A DNA stretch of 64,000 nucleotides from Pseudomonas rustica (lineage in GTDB: Bacteria > Pseudomonadota > Gammaproteobacteria > Pseudomonadales > Pseudomonadaceae). Below, piece by piece: positions 55,101 through 62,996 of this stretch (position 1 is the first letter of the stretch; each line of letters starts with the position of its first letter). The notes beneath the pieces are model-generated. The model was not told where the DNA came from. It saw only the letters and a list, made by a program, of their open reading frames with translations, and did no database searches. The DNA lies in contig NZ_JAGYHF010000007.1 in assembly GCF_018336155.1 (NCBI RefSeq), positions 124,001-188,000 of the forward strand, given 5' to 3'. Position numbers and translations under genes: made by a program.

Positions 55101-55774
55101 CGGCGCGCACCTGGACGGCCGAGAATTCGGTGGGCATCGGCGGCGCTTATATGTGCGTGTACGGCATGGAGGGCCCCGGCGGTTATCAGTTTGTCGGGCG
55201 CACGTTGCAGATGTGGAACCGCTACCGCGAGGTGGCCGCGTTCGACGGTAAACCGTGGCTGCTGCGCTTCTTCGACCAGATTCGTTTCTACCCGGTCAGC
55301 GCTGAAGAACTGCTGCGCATCCGCCGCGATTTTCCGCTGGGGCGCTTCGATCTCAACATTGAACACAGCCAGCTCAACCTCGCCGATTACCAAGCGTTTC
55401 TCAGTCGTGAAGCCGAGGGCATCAGCGCCTTTCGCGCTCAGCAACAGGGTGCCTTCAATGCCGAACGCGAACGCTGGATCGCCAGTGGTCAGGCGCATTT
55501 CGACAGTGAAGAAGCGGTGGTCGAATCCAGCGAGGACGCGCTGCTGGCGGAGGGTGAACACAGCGTCGACAGCCACATCGCCGGCAATCTCTGGCAGGTG
55601 CAGGTCGAGGCTGGCAGCCGTGTTGCGGCCGGCGATGTGCTGGTGATTCTCGAGTCGATGAAGATGGAAATCCCGCTGCTCGCGCCGATGGCCGGCGTGG
55701 TGCGCGAGATCCGTGTGCAACCCGGTTCGGCGGTGCGTGCGGGACAACGGGTCGTGGTGCTGGAACTCGACTGA
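52127..55774 (+). CDS. Guanidine carboxylase (urea carboxylase family) with in-frame REPIN
   Basis: This 1215-residue biotin enzyme makes carboxyguanidine from guanidine, bicarbonate and ATP. Domains: biotin carboxylase (1-450; KSTAGGGGIGMRVC ATP loop near 158, FLEVNTRLQVEHGVTE), AHS2/KipA-like (about 470-755; VLSAGTQTSVQDYPGR), AHS1/KipI-like (about 800-1010) and biotinyl carrier (1140-1215; ESMKMEIP, Lys near 1179). Residues 767-797 (PCGSEPARERDISDNS...) are encoded by a REPIN and lie in the linker between the AHS halves. The ATG at 52127 (MFEKILIANRGAIA) is the family start. The guanidine rather than urea role follows from riboswitch and deiminase context. Confidence 0.9.
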   Translation: MFEKILIANRGAIACRILRTLASLQVKGVAVYSEADAASLHILQADETHSLGEGAAAGTYLAVDKILAIAKHSGATAIHPGYGFLSENAAFAEACEAQNIAFIGPTPEQLRVFGLKHTARALAKQHGVPMLEGTELLDSLDAALIAGEQVGYPVMLKSTAGGGGIGMRVCRSASELSESFEAVKRLGQNNFSDAGVFIEKYIQRARHLEVQVFGDGRGEVIALGVRDCSVQRRNQKVLEETPAPNLPDGMAEELCAAAIKLAKAVNYRSAGTVEFVFDSEAQRFYFLEVNTRLQVEHGVTEQVWGVDLVRWMVELAAGDLPPLSELSRQLKPEGHAIQARLYAEDPGRDFQPSPGLLTAVQFPPANGIQLRIDTWVEAGCEIPPYFDPMIAKVITWAPTREQARAELHQALGDSLLYGVETNRDYLRQILLDTPFASGEPWTRCLEGLVYRANTFEVLSAGTQTSVQDYPGRLGYWAVGVPPSGPMDSRALRLGNRLLGNAEGAAALEITMSGPLLRFNCAAVIAVTGAPIALTLEGDSVPMNTALLIPAGATLHLGSISGAGARSYLCLRGGLQVPDYLGSKSTFTLGQFGGHGGRALRAGDVLHVPALTDRSSGQQLAEEHVTALPAVRQIRVIYGPHAAPEYFTENYIGTFFETQWEVHFNSSRTGVRLIGPKPEWVRADGGEAGLHPSNIHDNPYAIGAVDFTGDMPVILGPDGPSLGGFVCPVTVIEADLWQLGQLKAGDKIQFIPVSLTDARNLALKWDLPCGSEPARERDISDNSVLIDPPHSRAGSLPQGLVSPVVLELGQGDVRLVARVSGDTHLLLEIGEPELNLVLRFRAHALMQALEHKALHGVIDLTPGIRSLQIHYQPEQLPLADLLGIIAGEWDAVCAANDLQVPSRIVHLPLSWDDPACQLAIEKYMTTVRKDAPWCPSNLEFIRRINDLPNLDEVQRTVFDASYLVMGLGDVYLGAPVATPLDPRHRLVTTKYNPARTWTAENSVGIGGAYMCVYGMEGPGGYQFVGRTLQMWNRYREVAAFDGKPWLLRFFDQIRFYPVSAEELLRIRRDFPLGRFDLNIEHSQLNLADYQAFLSREAEGISAFRAQQQGAFNAERERWIASGQAHFDSEEAVVESSEDALLAEGEHSVDSHIAGNLWQVQVEAGSRVAAGDVLVILESMKMEIPLLAPMAGVVREIRVQPGSAVRAGQRVVVLELD
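54427..54517. repeat. REPIN inside the carboxylase coding sequence
   Basis: The arms CTGTGGGAGCGAGCCTGCTC and the complement lie 91 bp apart end to end. The reading frame runs through without a stop. The same GCGAGCCTGCTCGCG class is at 57592-57672. Confidence 0.92.
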
Positions 55775-55798
55775 AGCCAATTGAATAAGGATCAACCC

Positions 55799-57634
55799 AT
55801 GAATCTGCAACTCGATGTTCTGCGCCAGGCCTACCGCAATGGCGACACCACACCGCGTCAACTGCTGCCGACACTGCGCGACAAAGCAGCCGCGCTGAAC
55901 CCGGATTATCACCTGTTCATTCACCTGCTCAGCGTCGCCGAACTGGAGCCGTATCTGGCGGCCCTCGATGGTCGTGATCTCGACAGTCTGCCGCTGTACG
56001 GCGTGCCGTTTGCGATCAAGGACAACATCGATCTGGCCGGCATTCCGACCACCGCCGCGTGCCCGGATTTTGTTTATGTGCCGGAGCGCTCGGCGACCAT
56101 CGTCGAGCAACTGATCGCGTTGGGCGCGATTCCGCTGGGCAAGACCAACCTCGATCAATTTGCCACGGGGCTCAATGGCAGCCGCTCGCCTTATGGCGCC
56201 TGCCCAAACAGCGTATTGCCGGAATATCCATCGGGCGGTTCCAGCGCCGGTTCGTCGCTGGCGGTGGCCTTGGGCGTGGCGAGTTTTGCTTTGGGCACCG
56301 ACACCGCAGGCTCCGGTCGGGTGCCGGCGGCGTTGAATAATCTGCTCGGATTGAAGGCCAGCAAAGGGCTGATTTCCACCGCTGGGGTGGTGCCCGCCTG
56401 CCGTACGCTGGATTGCGTGACCACGTTTACCGCAACGGCGCGCGAGGCCAGCCAGTTGCTGGCGCTGACGGCGAAAATCGATCCGCGCGATGAGTACAGT
56501 CGCCGCAATCCGTCGTGGAATGATGGCTCGGCGTTTGGTGCGCCACGGCCGTTTCGTTTCGGCGTGCCGCGTGCGCAGGATCTGCAGTTTTTCGGCTGTG
56601 TTGAAGGGCCGCTGTTGTTCGGCGATGCCATCGACCGACTCAAGGCCTTGGGTGGCGAAGCGGTTGAACTGGATCTGACGCCATTTCTTGAAGCGGCACG
56701 TTTGCTTTACGAAGGGCCGTGGGTCGCCGAGCGTTACAGCGTTGCCGGCGAATTGATGGAACAGAATCCGCAAGCCGTTTTGCCGGTTATCCGCGCCGTG
56801 CTGGCCAAAGCCCCGGCGGTGAGCGGCGTGCAGACTTTCCGCGCGCAGTACCGACTGCAAGCGTTGAAAGCGCTGTGCGATCAAGCACTCGAAGGCCTCG
56901 ACTGTGTGCTGACGCCGACCATCGGCCGCCCGGTGACACTCGCCGAACTGCACGCCGAACCGGTGCTGCGCAATTCCGAACTGGGTTACTACACCAACTT
57001 CATGAACCTGCTCGACTACGCCGCCGTCGCCGTGCCGAGCGGATTTATGGCTAACGGGATGCCGTGGGGCGTGACGTTGTTTGGCCGGGTGTTTACCGAT
57101 CAATATCTCTTGAGTGTGGCGGATGCGTTGCAGCGTCAGCAGGACACTGCATTGCCGACGCCCGCGAACGTAGCGTGCAATGATCGTGCGCGAATAGTGG
57201 TGTGTGGCGCGCATCTGCAAGGGTTGGCGTTGAACTGGCAACTGACGCAGCGCGGTGGGCGGTTGCTGGAAACCACGCTGAGCTCGCCGGATTATCAACT
57301 GCACGCCTTGGCCGGCGGCCCGCCATTGCGTCCGGGGATGGTGCGGGTGAAAGACGGTGGCGTAGCGATTGCGGTGGAGGTGTGGGAGTTGCCGAGCAGC
57401 GAGTTGGGTTCGTTTCTGATGGGGATTCCGGCGCCGCTGGGATTGGGCAAAGTGCAACTGACAGATGGGCGTTGGGAGAGTGGGTTTATTTGTGAGCCGT
57501 ATGGTCTTGAAGGCGCCAAAGACATCAGCCACCTCGGCGGCTGGCGGGCCTACCTGAAAACCCTGGCCTTACCGCGCCCCCCTGTGGGAGCGAGCCTGCT
57601 CGCGAAAGCGCAGTGCCAGACACTTCAATGTTGA
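55799..57634 (+). CDS. atzF: Allophanate hydrolase
   Basis: This 611-residue enzyme splits allophanate to ammonia and CO2, the last step of guanidine breakdown. The amidase-signature domain (1-450) has catalytic Lys in VPFAIKDNIDLAG near 73, the GGSSAGSS loop near 150 and Ser in TDTAGSGRVPAAL near 172. The C-terminal allophanate-hydrolase domain (ALAGGPPLRPGMVRV...) follows. AAGGA supports the ATG at 55799. The last 14 residues (PVGASLLAKAQCQTLQC) are encoded by a REPIN, so the native C-terminus has been replaced or extended. Confidence 0.93.
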   Translation: MNLQLDVLRQAYRNGDTTPRQLLPTLRDKAAALNPDYHLFIHLLSVAELEPYLAALDGRDLDSLPLYGVPFAIKDNIDLAGIPTTAACPDFVYVPERSATIVEQLIALGAIPLGKTNLDQFATGLNGSRSPYGACPNSVLPEYPSGGSSAGSSLAVALGVASFALGTDTAGSGRVPAALNNLLGLKASKGLISTAGVVPACRTLDCVTTFTATAREASQLLALTAKIDPRDEYSRRNPSWNDGSAFGAPRPFRFGVPRAQDLQFFGCVEGPLLFGDAIDRLKALGGEAVELDLTPFLEAARLLYEGPWVAERYSVAGELMEQNPQAVLPVIRAVLAKAPAVSGVQTFRAQYRLQALKALCDQALEGLDCVLTPTIGRPVTLAELHAEPVLRNSELGYYTNFMNLLDYAAVAVPSGFMANGMPWGVTLFGRVFTDQYLLSVADALQRQQDTALPTPANVACNDRARIVVCGAHLQGLALNWQLTQRGGRLLETTLSSPDYQLHALAGGPPLRPGMVRVKDGGVAIAVEVWELPSSELGSFLMGIPAPLGLGKVQLTDGRWESGFICEPYGLEGAKDISHLGGWRAYLKTLALPRPPVGASLLAKAQCQTLQC

Positions 57635-57672
57635 CTGACCCGGCGCCTTCGCGAGCAGGCTCGCTCCCACAG
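57592..57672. repeat. REPIN overlapping the atzF stop
   Basis: The arms CTGTGGGAGCGAGCCTGCTC and the complement span 81 bp. The first 43 bp are coding and supply the TGA at 57632-57634; the rest lies in the spacer before the diguanylate cyclase gene. Confidence 0.92.
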
Positions 57673-57788
57673 GTTCATGTATAACCCTGCCGAAGACAGG
57701 AACGACCATTCGCGCCGCACATGGAGCAGTTATTTCCCCGCAGTCCCACTAGAATGCATGCCATCGGGCCACTGCCAACGGAACTGCC

Positions 57789-59276
57789 ATGCCGCATCGA
57801 TCTGCGCTGTACTCCCAACGCTCGCTGGTACTCACGCTGATCGCCCTGCTCGGCGCCGGTTTCCTTGCCACGTCCCTGCTGAGCTACTACGCCTCGCGCG
57901 CCTCGATCCGCGACAACATCGTCAACACCGAGCTGCCGCTGACCTCCGACACGGTCTATTCGGAAATCCAGAAAGACCTCGTCCGACCGATCCTGATTTC
58001 CTCGATGATGTCCCGCGACACCTTCATGCGCGACTGGGTGGTCAACGGCGAACAAAACCCCGAGCAAATGACCCGCTACCTCAACGAGGTCATGACCCAT
58101 TACGGCGCCTACACCGCGTTTTTCGTCTCCAATAGCACCCTCACCTACTACCACGCCAAAGGCGTGCTCAAGCAGATCAAAGTGGAAGAACCGCGCGACG
58201 CCTGGTACTTCCGCGTGCGCGACATGAAGGATCCGTACGAGATCAACGTCGACCCGGATCTGGCCAACAAGGACAACCTGACCTTCTTCATCAACTACAA
58301 AGTCTACGACTACCACGAGCGTTTCATCGGCGCGGCCGGCGTCGGTTTGACCGTCGACGCAGTGATCAAGTTGATCGACAAATACCAGCAGCGCTATCAA
58401 CGCAGCGTGTACTTTGTCGACACCTTTGGCCGACTGGTGCTGACAGGCGCCGAAGGTGGCCCGGAAGGCGCGCACATCGGCCAGAGTCTTGGCGAAATCG
58501 AGAGCATGAAAAGTCTGGTCAGTCAGTTGCCGAAACCGCACAGCGGCAGCTACGAGTATTCCGCTGAAGGCCAGGGGCATTTCCTCAACGTGCGCTTCAT
58601 TCCCGAGCTGAACTGGTACCTGTTCGTCGATAAACGCGAAGACGGTGCGTTGAGCGAAATCCGTCAGTCGCTCTATCTCAATCTGTTGATCTGCTTGCTG
58701 GTGACGCTGAGCGTGTTGGCGTTGCTCAACCGCGTGATCAAACGCTATCAGCGCAAAATCCAGGCGCAGGCGACGCTCGACAGCCTCACCGAACTGCCCA
58801 ACCGTCGCGGCTTCGACCTGCTCGCCGCGCAAGCCCTGCACGAAGCGCAACGCGAGACCAAACCGCTGACAGCGTTGCTGATCGACCTCGATCACTTCAA
58901 AGCGCTGAACGACACGTACGGGCACATGGCCGGTGATCAGGTGTTGATTGGCTTCGCCCGCGATCTGCAAAGTTGCCTGCGCCATGCCGACATCGTCTGC
59001 CGTTGGGGCGGTGAGGAATTTATCGTGTTGCTGAAGGACACCGACGGCGACACCGGTCAGAACATCGCCGAGAAAATTCGTCAGCACGTCGAACAACAGG
59101 AATATGCCTACAACGGTCACACCCTGAATCTGACGGTGAGCATCGGCGCCACCACCCTGCAACGCGATGACACCTTGCACAGTCTGCTGTCGCGGGCCGA
59201 TCATGCGATGTACCGAGCCAAACAAACCGGCCGCAACCGCACCTGCGTGGAAATGCCTCACTCGACTTATGCCTGA
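57789..59276 (+). CDS. Membrane diguanylate cyclase with dCache-like sensor
   Basis: This 495-residue protein makes c-di-GMP. A membrane helix lies at residues 13-33 (SLVLTLIALLGAGFLATSLL), a periplasmic dCache-like sensor to about 285, and a second helix near 293-313. The GGDEF domain ends with GGEEF in CRWGGEEFIVLL. The inhibitory I-site RHAD lies five residues before it, so product feedback is expected. The substrate-binding DLDHFKALNDTYGH is intact. The next gene overlaps by 8 bp. Confidence 0.93.
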   Translation: MPHRSALYSQRSLVLTLIALLGAGFLATSLLSYYASRASIRDNIVNTELPLTSDTVYSEIQKDLVRPILISSMMSRDTFMRDWVVNGEQNPEQMTRYLNEVMTHYGAYTAFFVSNSTLTYYHAKGVLKQIKVEEPRDAWYFRVRDMKDPYEINVDPDLANKDNLTFFINYKVYDYHERFIGAAGVGLTVDAVIKLIDKYQQRYQRSVYFVDTFGRLVLTGAEGGPEGAHIGQSLGEIESMKSLVSQLPKPHSGSYEYSAEGQGHFLNVRFIPELNWYLFVDKREDGALSEIRQSLYLNLLICLLVTLSVLALLNRVIKRYQRKIQAQATLDSLTELPNRRGFDLLAAQALHEAQRETKPLTALLIDLDHFKALNDTYGHMAGDQVLIGFARDLQSCLRHADIVCRWGGEEFIVLLKDTDGDTGQNIAEKIRQHVEQQEYAYNGHTLNLTVSIGATTLQRDDTLHSLLSRADHAMYRAKQTGRNRTCVEMPHSTYA

Positions 59277-59499
59277 TTCCGACGTTAGACCCGACCATTG
59301 CCCGGCCTGCGGCGCCCGCAACGACTGCAGCCTGGCCGACCCGCGCACAGCCGACCGCGAATGCTGGTGCTACGGCGTAAGCATCGACCCGGCGGTGCTC
59401 GAAGCGCTGCCGCCAGCACTGCGCAATCAATCCTGCCTGTGCCCGCGTTGCGCGCAGGTCGAGGCGCAACTGCAAGCGGCCAAGCGGCCGATCCCGTAA
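59269..59499 (+). CDS. Cysteine-rich CWC family protein
   Basis: This 76-residue protein starts MPDSDVRPDHCPACGARNDC, with further Cys in RECWCYGV and QSCLCPRCAQ. The paired Cys suggest zinc or Fe-S binding. The CWC motif gives the family its name; its function is unknown. The ATG at 59269 lies within the end of the cyclase gene, so translation is likely coupled. Confidence 0.88.
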   Translation: MPDSDVRPDHCPACGARNDCSLADPRTADRECWCYGVSIDPAVLEALPPALRNQSCLCPRCAQVEAQLQAAKRPIP

Positions 59500-59532
59500 G
59501 ATGCGCGCCCCTTCATTGATCGAACACTGAAC

Positions 59533-60225
59533 ATGCGCGTCGACCGTTTCCTCAGCAATCTACCGCGCTTCAACCGTCAGCAGGTGCGCCTGTTGCTGGT
59601 GGAAAAGCGCGTGCGGATTGACGGAAAAGTCGTCAGCGATCCGCACAGCGAGGTGCTGGAATTCAGTCGTGTCGAGGTCGATGACGAGGTGTTGCAATTC
59701 GGCAAACCGGCGCGCTACTTCATGCTGCACAAACCGCCCGGCTGCGTCAGCGCCACCCGCGATCCGCAGCATCCGACCGTGCTTGACCTGATCGATGAAC
59801 CGGACAAGGACGACCTGCATATCGCCGGGCGTCTGGACTTCAACACCACCGGGCTGATGCTGATCACCAACGACGGCGCGTGGTCGCGGCGCTTGACCCA
59901 GCCGCAGACCAAACTGCCGAAGGTCTATTACGTCGAGACCGAGCAGGAAATTGGCGCGGAATATGCGATCACCTTTGCCGAGGGGATTTACTTCGCGTTC
60001 GAGGATCTGACCACGCAGCCGGCGCAACTGGAGCTGCTCGGCCCACGCTCGGCGCGGCTGAGCATCGTCGAGGGGCGTTACCATCAGGTGAAGCGCATGT
60101 TTGGTTTCTTCAACAACAAAGTCCTGCGCTTGCACCGTGAATCCATGGGGCTGTTACAGCTCGATGACGCGCTAAAACCGGGCGAGTACCGCGCTTTGCG
60201 CACCGAAGAGATTCATTTGTTCTAA
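59533..60225 (+). CDS. rsuA: 16S rRNA pseudouridine(516) synthase
   Basis: The 230 residues have an N-terminal S4 RNA-binding domain (MRVDRFLSNLPRFNRQQVRL), then the catalytic domain with Asp in GRLDFNTTGLMLITNDG near 102. VEGRYHQVKRMFGFFNNKVL follows toward the end. It isomerises uridine in small-subunit rRNA. It may be cotranscribed with the CWC gene 33 bp upstream. Confidence 0.93.
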   Translation: MRVDRFLSNLPRFNRQQVRLLLVEKRVRIDGKVVSDPHSEVLEFSRVEVDDEVLQFGKPARYFMLHKPPGCVSATRDPQHPTVLDLIDEPDKDDLHIAGRLDFNTTGLMLITNDGAWSRRLTQPQTKLPKVYYVETEQEIGAEYAITFAEGIYFAFEDLTTQPAQLELLGPRSARLSIVEGRYHQVKRMFGFFNNKVLRLHRESMGLLQLDDALKPGEYRALRTEEIHLF

Positions 60226-60543
60226 GCCCGCGACCGCTGAGCAGAAGTTGTCGAACAATTTACCAACGGCACTTGCGCGATCCTGCCTCCCCTGCTTGAA
60301 TCAGGACGTCGGCCGAAATGTGACCGACGAGTCACAACATACCTCTAAGAAACTTTTTGTCGGTCGTCAGCCCCAAGGGCTGCGTCTCAGCCGACAAACT
60401 GCCCGCCAATAACAATACCCGTCGACCTGCCTTATCGGATCGACATGGGCCAAGCAAATTCCAGGCGTATGCCTACCTGTCACAAAGCTCGTGCAATCTC
60501 ACCATTGCGCGCATACCCGCTTGCTTGCCAGGAGTCTTATGAC
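60226..60543. other. Intergenic region before phaG
   Basis: 318 bp that should contain the phaG promoter. No convincing promoter, operator or hairpin was identified. Confidence 0.4.
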
Positions 60544-61428
60544 ATGAGGCCAGAAATCGCTGTGCTGGATATACAGGGTCAGTATCGGGTTTACACGGAG
60601 TTCTATCGCGCAGACGCCGCAGAAAAGACCATCATTCTGGTCAACGGCTCGATGGCCACGACTGCGTCGTTTGCACAAACCGTGAAGAACCTGCACCCGC
60701 AATTCAACGTGGTCTGCTACGACCAGCCCTACGCGGGTCGGTCAAAAGCCCACAACCGCCACGAGAAACATCTGACAAAGGAAGTCGAAGGGCAAATCCT
60801 GCTGGAGCTGATTGACCACTTTGGCGCAGAGCACGTGCTGTCGTTTTCCTGGGGCGGTGCTGCGACCCTGGTCGCCCTCGCCCACCAGCCTCGGCGCATC
60901 GAACGGGCGGTGATCAGCTCGTTCTCGCCGGTGATCAACGCGCACATGCTCGACTACCTTGAACGTGGCGTCGACTACCTCGGCCAGCGCGACGGCGACC
61001 GCGTCGGCCATCTGGTCAACGACACCATCGGCAAACATTTGCCTTCGCTGTTCAAGCGCTTCAACTACCGCCACGTCAGCAGCCTGGCCGAGCACGAATA
61101 CGGGCAGATGCATTTCCACATCAGCGACGTGCTGCACAGCGACCGGCAGTGTTACTTGAACGCGGCGAAAAAGATCAACGTGCCAGTGCTGTTTTTAAAC
61201 GGCGAATGGGACGAATACACCGCCGCCGACGATGCGCGCCTGTTCGGCAACCACGTCGCGCAGAGCACCTTCACCACCCTGCAAGCCACCGGGCATTTTC
61301 TCGATATGGAGCACAAAGCGGCGTGCCGCGATAGCCAGAACGCCTTGCTCGGCTTTCTGAAACCGGCGCAGCAGACCAGCCGAACGCGTTACTCGTTTGT
61401 TCAGGATCAACATGCATTGGCTATTTGA
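60544..61428 (+). CDS. phaG: (R)-3-hydroxyacyl-ACP thioesterase/transacylase PhaG
   Basis: This 294-residue alpha/beta hydrolase links fatty-acid synthesis to medium-chain polyhydroxyalkanoate by releasing 3-hydroxyacyl groups from ACP. It opens MRPEIAVLDIQGQYRVYTEF, as in P. putida PhaG. The core has VNGSMATTASFAQT near 37, the nucleophile elbow SFSWGGAATL near 102 and catalytic His in TGHFLDMEHK near 251. The related RhlA shares this plan, but the N-terminus fits PhaG better. AGGAG lies 10 bp before the ATG at 60544. Confidence 0.9.
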   Translation: MRPEIAVLDIQGQYRVYTEFYRADAAEKTIILVNGSMATTASFAQTVKNLHPQFNVVCYDQPYAGRSKAHNRHEKHLTKEVEGQILLELIDHFGAEHVLSFSWGGAATLVALAHQPRRIERAVISSFSPVINAHMLDYLERGVDYLGQRDGDRVGHLVNDTIGKHLPSLFKRFNYRHVSSLAEHEYGQMHFHISDVLHSDRQCYLNAAKKINVPVLFLNGEWDEYTAADDARLFGNHVAQSTFTTLQATGHFLDMEHKAACRDSQNALLGFLKPAQQTSRTRYSFVQDQHALAI

Positions 61429-61584
61429 AAAAGTGTCGTCGCGCGCGAGCCTGCGGGGTTGAGCTTTTGATTTGCGACCCGCAGTGCTCGTCCGCGATTG
61501 ACCGTTTTCAACGATTCAAAGGCTTATTTTGCAAAAGAAACTTCAAATCCGTGGCCGAGTCTGGTACAAAGTCAGCCGCTCTGA

Positions 61585-61658
61585 GCGGGTATAGTTTAAT
61601 GGTAGAACAGTAGCTTCCCAAGCTTCCGACGAGGGTTCGATTCCCTCTACCCGCTCCA
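61585..61658 (+). tRNA. tRNA-Gly (anticodon CCC)
   Basis: The 74-nt gene with encoded CCA folds as a cloverleaf: acceptor GCGGGTA/TACCCGC, anticodon loop TTCCCAA and T-arm AGGGTTCGATTCCCT. One U-U mismatch lies in the anticodon stem. Confidence 0.95.
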
Positions 61659-61710
61659 ATCAAATTTTGTCTCACGTCGTGATTTTTTGACGGGGGATGC
61701 AGGAATACAG

Positions 61711-61738
61711 AAAACCGGCCTATAAAGCCGGTTTTTTT
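61711..61738 (+). terminator. Terminator after tRNA-Gly
   Basis: AAAACCGGC-CTATAAA-GCCGGTTTTTTT, a strong stem and T-run. It ends the tRNA transcript and isolates the higBA genes. Confidence 0.88.
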
Positions 61739-61945
61739 GTGTCTGGGGTTTGTAGAGTTCGATATTCCGTAGGTTTTCTCTCCTCGCCTCGTCTTGTCAC
61801 TCCTTGCAAAACAAACCTCGATTTTCTAGTTCAGATGCCTTCTAACCTGAAGCTGGGGCTGCTACCTCGCCCTGTTCTTTTGACATCAGTGATTGCATCA
61901 CTGGACACTGACGACTAACATCTCCCAAAACGGGAGGAGGCATGG

Positions 61946-62248
61946 ATGCGGATAATGGCAAGATCAACCTTGCGGCAATTCTGGGAAAGCCATCCTGCTT
62001 TCGCTGACTCGGAGACACCGCTTGTTGAATAGTATCGCCACATGGAAAAGGCCGAATACCGTACGCCACAGGCAGTAAAAGCCGAACTGAGAACCGCAAG
62101 CGTCCTTAAAGGCGCGAGAGTGGTGTTCAATATCGGCGGTAACAAGTATCGAGTGATTTTGGCGATCGACTATCAACGGCAGCTCGGCTTCATCCGCTTC
62201 GTTGGCAGCCATGCCCAATATGACCAGATCAACGCGGAGACCGTGTAA
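61946..62248 (+). pseudogene. higB: HigB-type toxin gene with in-frame TAG
   Basis: A 100-codon frame opens MRIMARSTLRQFWESHPAFAD behind a GGAGGAGG site. It stops at TAG (62030-62032, codon 29) where relatives have Trp (LVEWYR-type), then continues EKAEYRTPQAVKAELRTASV, GARVVFNIGGNKYRVILAID and FVGSHAQYDQINAETV. A single base change TGG to TAG explains it. An ATG at 62042 could give a 68-residue product lacking the first helix. The toxin (an mRNA-cutting RelE-fold enzyme) is thus probably inactive, while the antitoxin is intact. Confidence 0.82.
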
Positions 62249-62604
62249 TGAACATCAAACCCATTCGGAGTCCGGAAGACCTCGCCGCCGCGTTTGTACG
62301 CATGGAGCAGCTGTGGGGCGCCGAACTCAATTCGCCTGAGGGCGACGAGCTGGAAATTCTCGCATTGCTGATCGAGAAGTACGAAGACCAGCATTTTCCA
62401 ATGCCACCTTCCGACCCGATTGAAGCGATTAAATTTCGCATGGAACAGCAGGGGTTGACTCCACGTGATCTGGAACCGTTCATTGGCACCAGTGGACGCG
62501 TATCCGAGGTATTGAATCGCAAGCGCAAACTGAGCCTGTCGATGATCAAGCGCTTGCATGAAGGCTTGCGAATCCCCTACGAGAGCTTGCTTGCAGGGGC
62601 TTGA
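62248..62604 (+). CDS. higA: HigA-type antitoxin
   Basis: This 118-residue protein has an N-terminal dimer/toxin-binding part (IRSPEDLAAAFVRMEQLWGAE) and a C-terminal helix-turn-helix (GLTPRDLEPFIGTSGRVSEVL). It starts inside the higB stop (TAATG) and would repress its own operon. Terminator-like AAAACCGG / CCGGTTTTTT lies 20 bp later. Confidence 0.92.
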   Translation: MNIKPIRSPEDLAAAFVRMEQLWGAELNSPEGDELEILALLIEKYEDQHFPMPPSDPIEAIKFRMEQQGLTPRDLEPFIGTSGRVSEVLNRKRKLSLSMIKRLHEGLRIPYESLLAGA

Positions 62605-62622
62605 ATGCTTCTGGCTGCAAGA

Positions 62623-62650
62623 TAAAACCGGTTTTAAAGGCCGGTTTTTT
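62623..62650 (+). terminator. Terminator of higBA
   Basis: AAAACCGG / CCGGTTTTTTT forms a short stem with a long T-run, 20 bp past the higA stop. Confidence 0.75.
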
Positions 62651-62834
62651 TGTGTTGGGGTTTGGTAAAAACTCGAGCGCAAATCCTTGAAACACACCCT
62701 CCTTAACGGCGCCGGGCCAGTTGCTTAATTGCATTGTTGAAGATCTATTGCACCATCCGGAAGAAAAGAGCCGCTCGGGTTTTCTTGCGTCGGCGGCTTT
62801 GAAAGTATTGCAGCAAAGTTAAAAAACACAGTGA

Positions 62835-62935
62835 ACCTGTGGCGAGGGAGCTTGCTCCCGCTGGGGTGCGAAGCGCCCCCAACAATCTTGGGGCTGCTGC
62901 ACAGCCCAACGGGAGCAAGCTCCCTCGCCACAGGT
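62835..62935. repeat. Long REPIN-like palindrome (GGCGAGGGAGCTTGCTCCCG class)
   Basis: ACCTGTGGCGAGGGAGCTTG and its complement bound a 101-bp module with an inner TTGGGG/CCCCAA pairing. It fills much of the 392-bp gap between higA and the methyltransferase gene. The remaining part holds no gene. Confidence 0.88.
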
Positions 62936-62996
62936 TGTTTATCAAACATTGTCTCGACACACTCAACTCGTCAGAACTTCAAAGAGCTCCCGCACC

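Noticed and set aside
54596..57532. Minus-strand open frame of 978 codons opposite the carboxylase and hydrolase genes
   Set aside because: It is antisense to two well-conserved enzymes, is rich in Arg, Gln and His as shadow frames are, and shows no domain.
57675..59348. Minus-strand open frame of 557 codons opposite the diguanylate cyclase
   Set aside because: The GGEEF cyclase on the plus strand explains the region; antisense composition is typical of a shadow.
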